DNA of 59,755 nucleotides from the NCBI GenBank assembly GCA_902362375.1, contig CABIVS010000003.1:391572-451326 (forward strand), read 5' to 3'. This document shows positions 57,377-59,755 of the stretch, one piece after another. The translations under genes and the position numbers were made by a program. The notes beneath the pieces are model-generated. The model had not been told where the DNA came from, made no database searches, and saw only the letters and a list, made by a program, of their open reading frames with translations. Position 1 is the stretch's first letter, and each line of letters begins with the position of its first letter. Source of the stretch: Bacteroidaceae bacterium. Its GTDB lineage: Bacteria; Bacteroidota; Bacteroidia; Bacteroidales; Bacteroidaceae.

Positions 57377-58726
57377 ATGATTCTGATAATTGACGACGAC
57401 AGCGCAGTGCGTTCTTCGCTTAGCTTCATGTTGAAACGGGCAGGATACGAAGCACAGACCGTTCCCGGTCCGCGGGAAGCAATGGAAGTAGTACGTTCCG
57501 TAGCACCGGATTTGATTCTGATGGATATGAACTTCACTCTTTCCACAACGGGTGAGGAAGGTTTAACCCTGCTCAAACAAGTAAAAATATTCCGTCCCGA
57601 AGTACCGGTGATTTTAATGACCGCTTGGGGAAGTATCCAACTTGCCGTGCAAGGAATGCAGGCAGGAGCCTTTGATTTCATTACGAAGCCATGGAATAAT
57701 GCCGCCTTGTTACAACGCATCGAAACGGCACTCGAACTTTCCGCCACTTCACAGGAGACAACCCAGGAACAGAGCGAGTCTTTCGACCGCAGCCACATCA
57801 TCGGGCGTAGCCAGGGATTGATGGATGTGTTGAATACCATTGCCCGCATAGCAAAGACCAATGCTTCTGTATTGATAACAGGAGAAAGCGGAACAGGTAA
57901 GGAGCTGATAGCCGAAGCCATTCATATCAACAGTCAGCGTGCCAAATATCCTTTTGTGAAAGTGAATCTCGGAGGAATTTCCCAAAGCCTGTTTGAAAGT
58001 GAGATGTTCGGGCACAAGAAAGGAGCTTTTACCGATGCTTCCGCAGATCGTATCGGACGTTTCGAGATGGCAAACAAAGGAACGATTTTTCTGGATGAGA
58101 TCGGTGATCTTGATCTTTCGTGCCAGGTGAAGTTGTTACGCGTATTGCAGGATCAAACATTTGAAGTGCTTGGTGACAGCCGCGCCCGCAAGACGGATAT
58201 TCGGGTGGTATCAGCCACCAATGCCGATTTGCGTAAGATGGTGGGCGAGCGTACTTTCCGTGAAGACCTGTTCTACCGTATCAATCTGATAACGGTGAAA
58301 CTGCCGGCTCTGCGCGAACGTCGTGAAGATATTCCTTTGCTGGCACGTCATTTTGCTGACCGCCAGGCTGTAACCAATGGATTGCCCCGTACGGAGTTTT
58401 CTGCCGATGCCCTGCAATTCTTGAGCCGTTTGCCTTATCCGGGGAATATCCGTGAATTGAAGAATTTGGTGGAACGCACTATTTTGGTAAGTGGCAAACC
58501 GCTTCTCGATGCTTCCGATTTTGACGCCCAGTACATCCGTCACGATGATGCAAAAGTAGCCGAAGGCGCAGCACTGGCCGGAATGACTTTAGACGAAATA
58601 GAACGTCAGACCATTCTTCAGGCTTTGGAACGCTGCAAAGGAAATCTTAGTCAGGTAGCTACGGCATTAGGCATCAGTCGTGCCGCCCTTTACCGACGCC
58701 TCGAAAAATATAATATTACAGTATAA
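57377..58726 (+). CDS. NtrC-family sigma-54-dependent response regulator
   Basis: A 449-residue activator. The receiver (1-118) has DDD at 6-8, phospho-acceptor Asp in LILMDMNF (about 54) and Lys in FITKPW (about 108). The AAA+ domain (about 140-375) has Walker A GESGTGKE (about 173), Walker B IFLDEIGDLD, and the sigma-54 contact loop reads GAFTDA instead of the canonical GAFTGA (about 216). The Fis-type HTH at the C-terminus (about 408-449) is CKGNLSQVATALGISRAALY, then RRLEKYN. It should remodel sigma-54 polymerase at the promoters found before the adaptor and tolC genes. A TAGCTTTG -7 box lies at 57320-57327. Confidence 0.95.
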   Translation: MILIIDDDSAVRSSLSFMLKRAGYEAQTVPGPREAMEVVRSVAPDLILMDMNFTLSTTGEEGLTLLKQVKIFRPEVPVILMTAWGSIQLAVQGMQAGAFDFITKPWNNAALLQRIETALELSATSQETTQEQSESFDRSHIIGRSQGLMDVLNTIARIAKTNASVLITGESGTGKELIAEAIHINSQRAKYPFVKVNLGGISQSLFESEMFGHKKGAFTDASADRIGRFEMANKGTIFLDEIGDLDLSCQVKLLRVLQDQTFEVLGDSRARKTDIRVVSATNADLRKMVGERTFREDLFYRINLITVKLPALRERREDIPLLARHFADRQAVTNGLPRTEFSADALQFLSRLPYPGNIRELKNLVERTILVSGKPLLDASDFDAQYIRHDDAKVAEGAALAGMTLDEIERQTILQALERCKGNLSQVATALGISRAALYRRLEKYNITV

Positions 58727-58752
58727 AAACAAACTGTTAATTACAGATAAAC

Positions 58753-59755
58753 GTGCGTATAAAAGGACTTTTTTACATACTTGTCATTCTGTTGCTGGCA
58801 TTGGGCAGTATATTGCTCTATCTCTCCAGTCTGATAAATGCGCTCTTTTTCTACATAGGAGAGGGGCTGGTGCTTTTTATCCTGCTTTATCTGACATTCT
58901 TCTATCGTAAGATAGTGAAACCGTTGAATACCATCGGAAGCGGTATGGAACTGCTGCGTGAGCAGGATTTCAGTAGCCGTCTTAGTCCTGTAGGACAATA
59001 TGAAGCCGACCGTGTGGTGAATATATTCAACCGTATGATGGAACAGCTCAAGAATGAACGTCTCCGTCTGCGTGAGCAGAATAACTTTCTCGATCTGCTG
59101 ATTAAGGCTTCTCCGATGGGAGTTATCATAACCTCCCTTGATGAAGACCTTGCGGAACTGAATCCGATGGCTTTGAAGATGCTGGGCGTTCGTCTGGAAG
59201 ATGTACAAGGCAAGAAGATGAAAGAAATTGATTCTCCGTTGGCGGTGGAACTGTCCAGCCTTCCGAAAGGAGAGACGGTTACTGTCCGTCTGAACGACTC
59301 GAATATCTACCGGTGCACTCATTCCTCCTTCATCGACCGTGGATTTCAGCACCCTTTCTACTTGGTGGAAACCCTTACTGACGAAGTGATGAAAGCGGAA
59401 AAGAAAGCCTATGAGAAAGTGATCCGCATGATTGCTCACGAAGTGAACAACACAACTGCCGGCATCACTTCTACACTGGATACGGTAGAACAAGCCCTTT
59501 CCTGTGAAGAAGGTATGGACGACATCTGCGACGTGATGCGTGTGTGTACCGACCGTTGTTTCTCGATGAGTCGTTTCATTACCCGTTTTGCTGACGTTGT
59601 GAAAATCCCTGAACCGACACTTTCTTCTATCAATCTGAATGATTTGGTTTTCACCTGCAAACGCTTTATGGAAGGAATGTGTAATGACCGTCATATTGTC
59701 CTCCGCATGGAAATAGATGAAAGTATGAAAGACGTTATGCTGGATGCCGCTTTGT
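58753..59755 (+). CDS. NtrB-like sensor histidine kinase (3' end outside window)
   Basis: A protein of 334 codons, open to the window edge. The only plausible start is GTG 58753 (MRIKGLFYILVILLLALGSI), because a stop lies five codons upstream and no ATG precedes the conserved part. Two membrane helices (about residues 4-22 and 29-49) are followed by a HAMP-like segment (KIVKPLNTIGSGMELLREQD), a PAS-like domain (about 110-210) and the phospho-His box RMIAHEVNNTTAGITSTLDT (about 237). The ATPase domain is cut off. It lies 26 bp after the NtrC-type gene, forming a two-component pair of the NtrY/AtoS type. Confidence 0.88.
   Translation, partial: MRIKGLFYILVILLLALGSILLYLSSLINALFFYIGEGLVLFILLYLTFFYRKIVKPLNTIGSGMELLREQDFSSRLSPVGQYEADRVVNIFNRMMEQLKNERLRLREQNNFLDLLIKASPMGVIITSLDEDLAELNPMALKMLGVRLEDVQGKKMKEIDSPLAVELSSLPKGETVTVRLNDSNIYRCTHSSFIDRGFQHPFYLVETLTDEVMKAEKKAYEKVIRMIAHEVNNTTAGITSTLDTVEQALSCEEGMDDICDVMRVCTDRCFSMSRFITRFADVVKIPEPTLSSINLNDLVFTCKRFMEGMCNDRHIVLRMEIDESMKDVMLDAAL

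Noticed and set aside
58741..59694. Minus-strand ORF of 317 codons at the window end
   Set aside because: It is antisense to the NtrB-like kinase, which has clear membrane, PAS and phospho-His features in the plus frame.

Overview
The window is chromosomal DNA from a Bacteroides species of the gut, probably close to the B. thetaiotaomicron / B. ovatus / B. xylanisolvens group. This is inferred from gene content and signals, not from a search. The evidence is a SusC/SusD pair, many Bacteroidales-type DUF proteins (DUF4468, DUF4783, DUF2807), and recurrent promoters of the Bacteroides form TTTG-N19-TAnnTTTG. No tRNA, rRNA, insertion sequence or CRISPR array was found.

Layout. (1) 1-4680, minus strand: closely spaced housekeeping and stress genes (VOC protein cut by the window edge, DUF4468 protein, metallo-hydrolase, PdxH, pirin, D-2-hydroxyacid dehydrogenase). 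(2) 4889-9578: FadL-type and DcaP-like outer-membrane proteins, a lone ECF sigma factor, and an unusual DNA-binding protein that joins an N-terminal HTH to an RNA-polymerase-alpha-CTD-like domain, with a long hairpin in its leader. (3) 10197-12689: queuosine genes (precursor transporter, queC, queF). A possible preQ1-type leader precedes them, and queC and queF are separated by three repeat systems, one of them a nine-unit array with an exact 22-bp period. (4) 12727-16152: an HD hydrolase, an AbiE-type antitoxin/toxin pair whose toxin gene is broken at a perfect 26-bp inverted repeat, rlmH, a DUF4783 protein and nadC. (5) 16358-20406: an ECF sigma/anti-sigma operon with a lipoprotein and a DUF4858-like protein, then an FMN-dependent nitronate monooxygenase/FabK-like enzyme. 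(6) 20567-30284, minus: alanine dehydrogenase, a WG-repeat protein with a structured leader, and a metalloprotease-SusC-SusD operon that looks suited to peptide rather than glycan uptake. (7) 30480-35641: M23 and C69 peptidases and phosphoglucomutase. (8) 36004-42433, minus: NudC, an ABC-F ATPase, an Rcl-like group (RclA-type flavoprotein, DUF417/RclC-type membrane protein, AraC regulator) and cytidine deaminase. (9) 42544-44963: a LysM glucosaminidase and NDH-2. (10) 45021-59755: a MacAB-TolC-like export system.

The export system has an adaptor, an ATPase, a DUF2807 protein, two tandem pairs of FtsX-like permeases, a sensor kinase with a periplasmic-binding domain, TolC, an NtrC-family sigma-54 activator and a partial NtrB-like kinase. 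Two palindromes (45021-45038 and 55700-55717) each lie exactly 62 bp, start to start, ahead of a sigma-54-like TGGCAC element. One pair precedes the adaptor operon and the other precedes tolC. This suggests that the NtrBC-type pair encoded at the 3' end switches on both halves of the exporter through matched enhancer sites, and it is the strongest system-level observation here.

Other notable points are the palindrome-associated toxin frameshift, the 22-bp array, the structured leaders, and a family of intergenic inverted repeats built from 9-10-bp tandem words.
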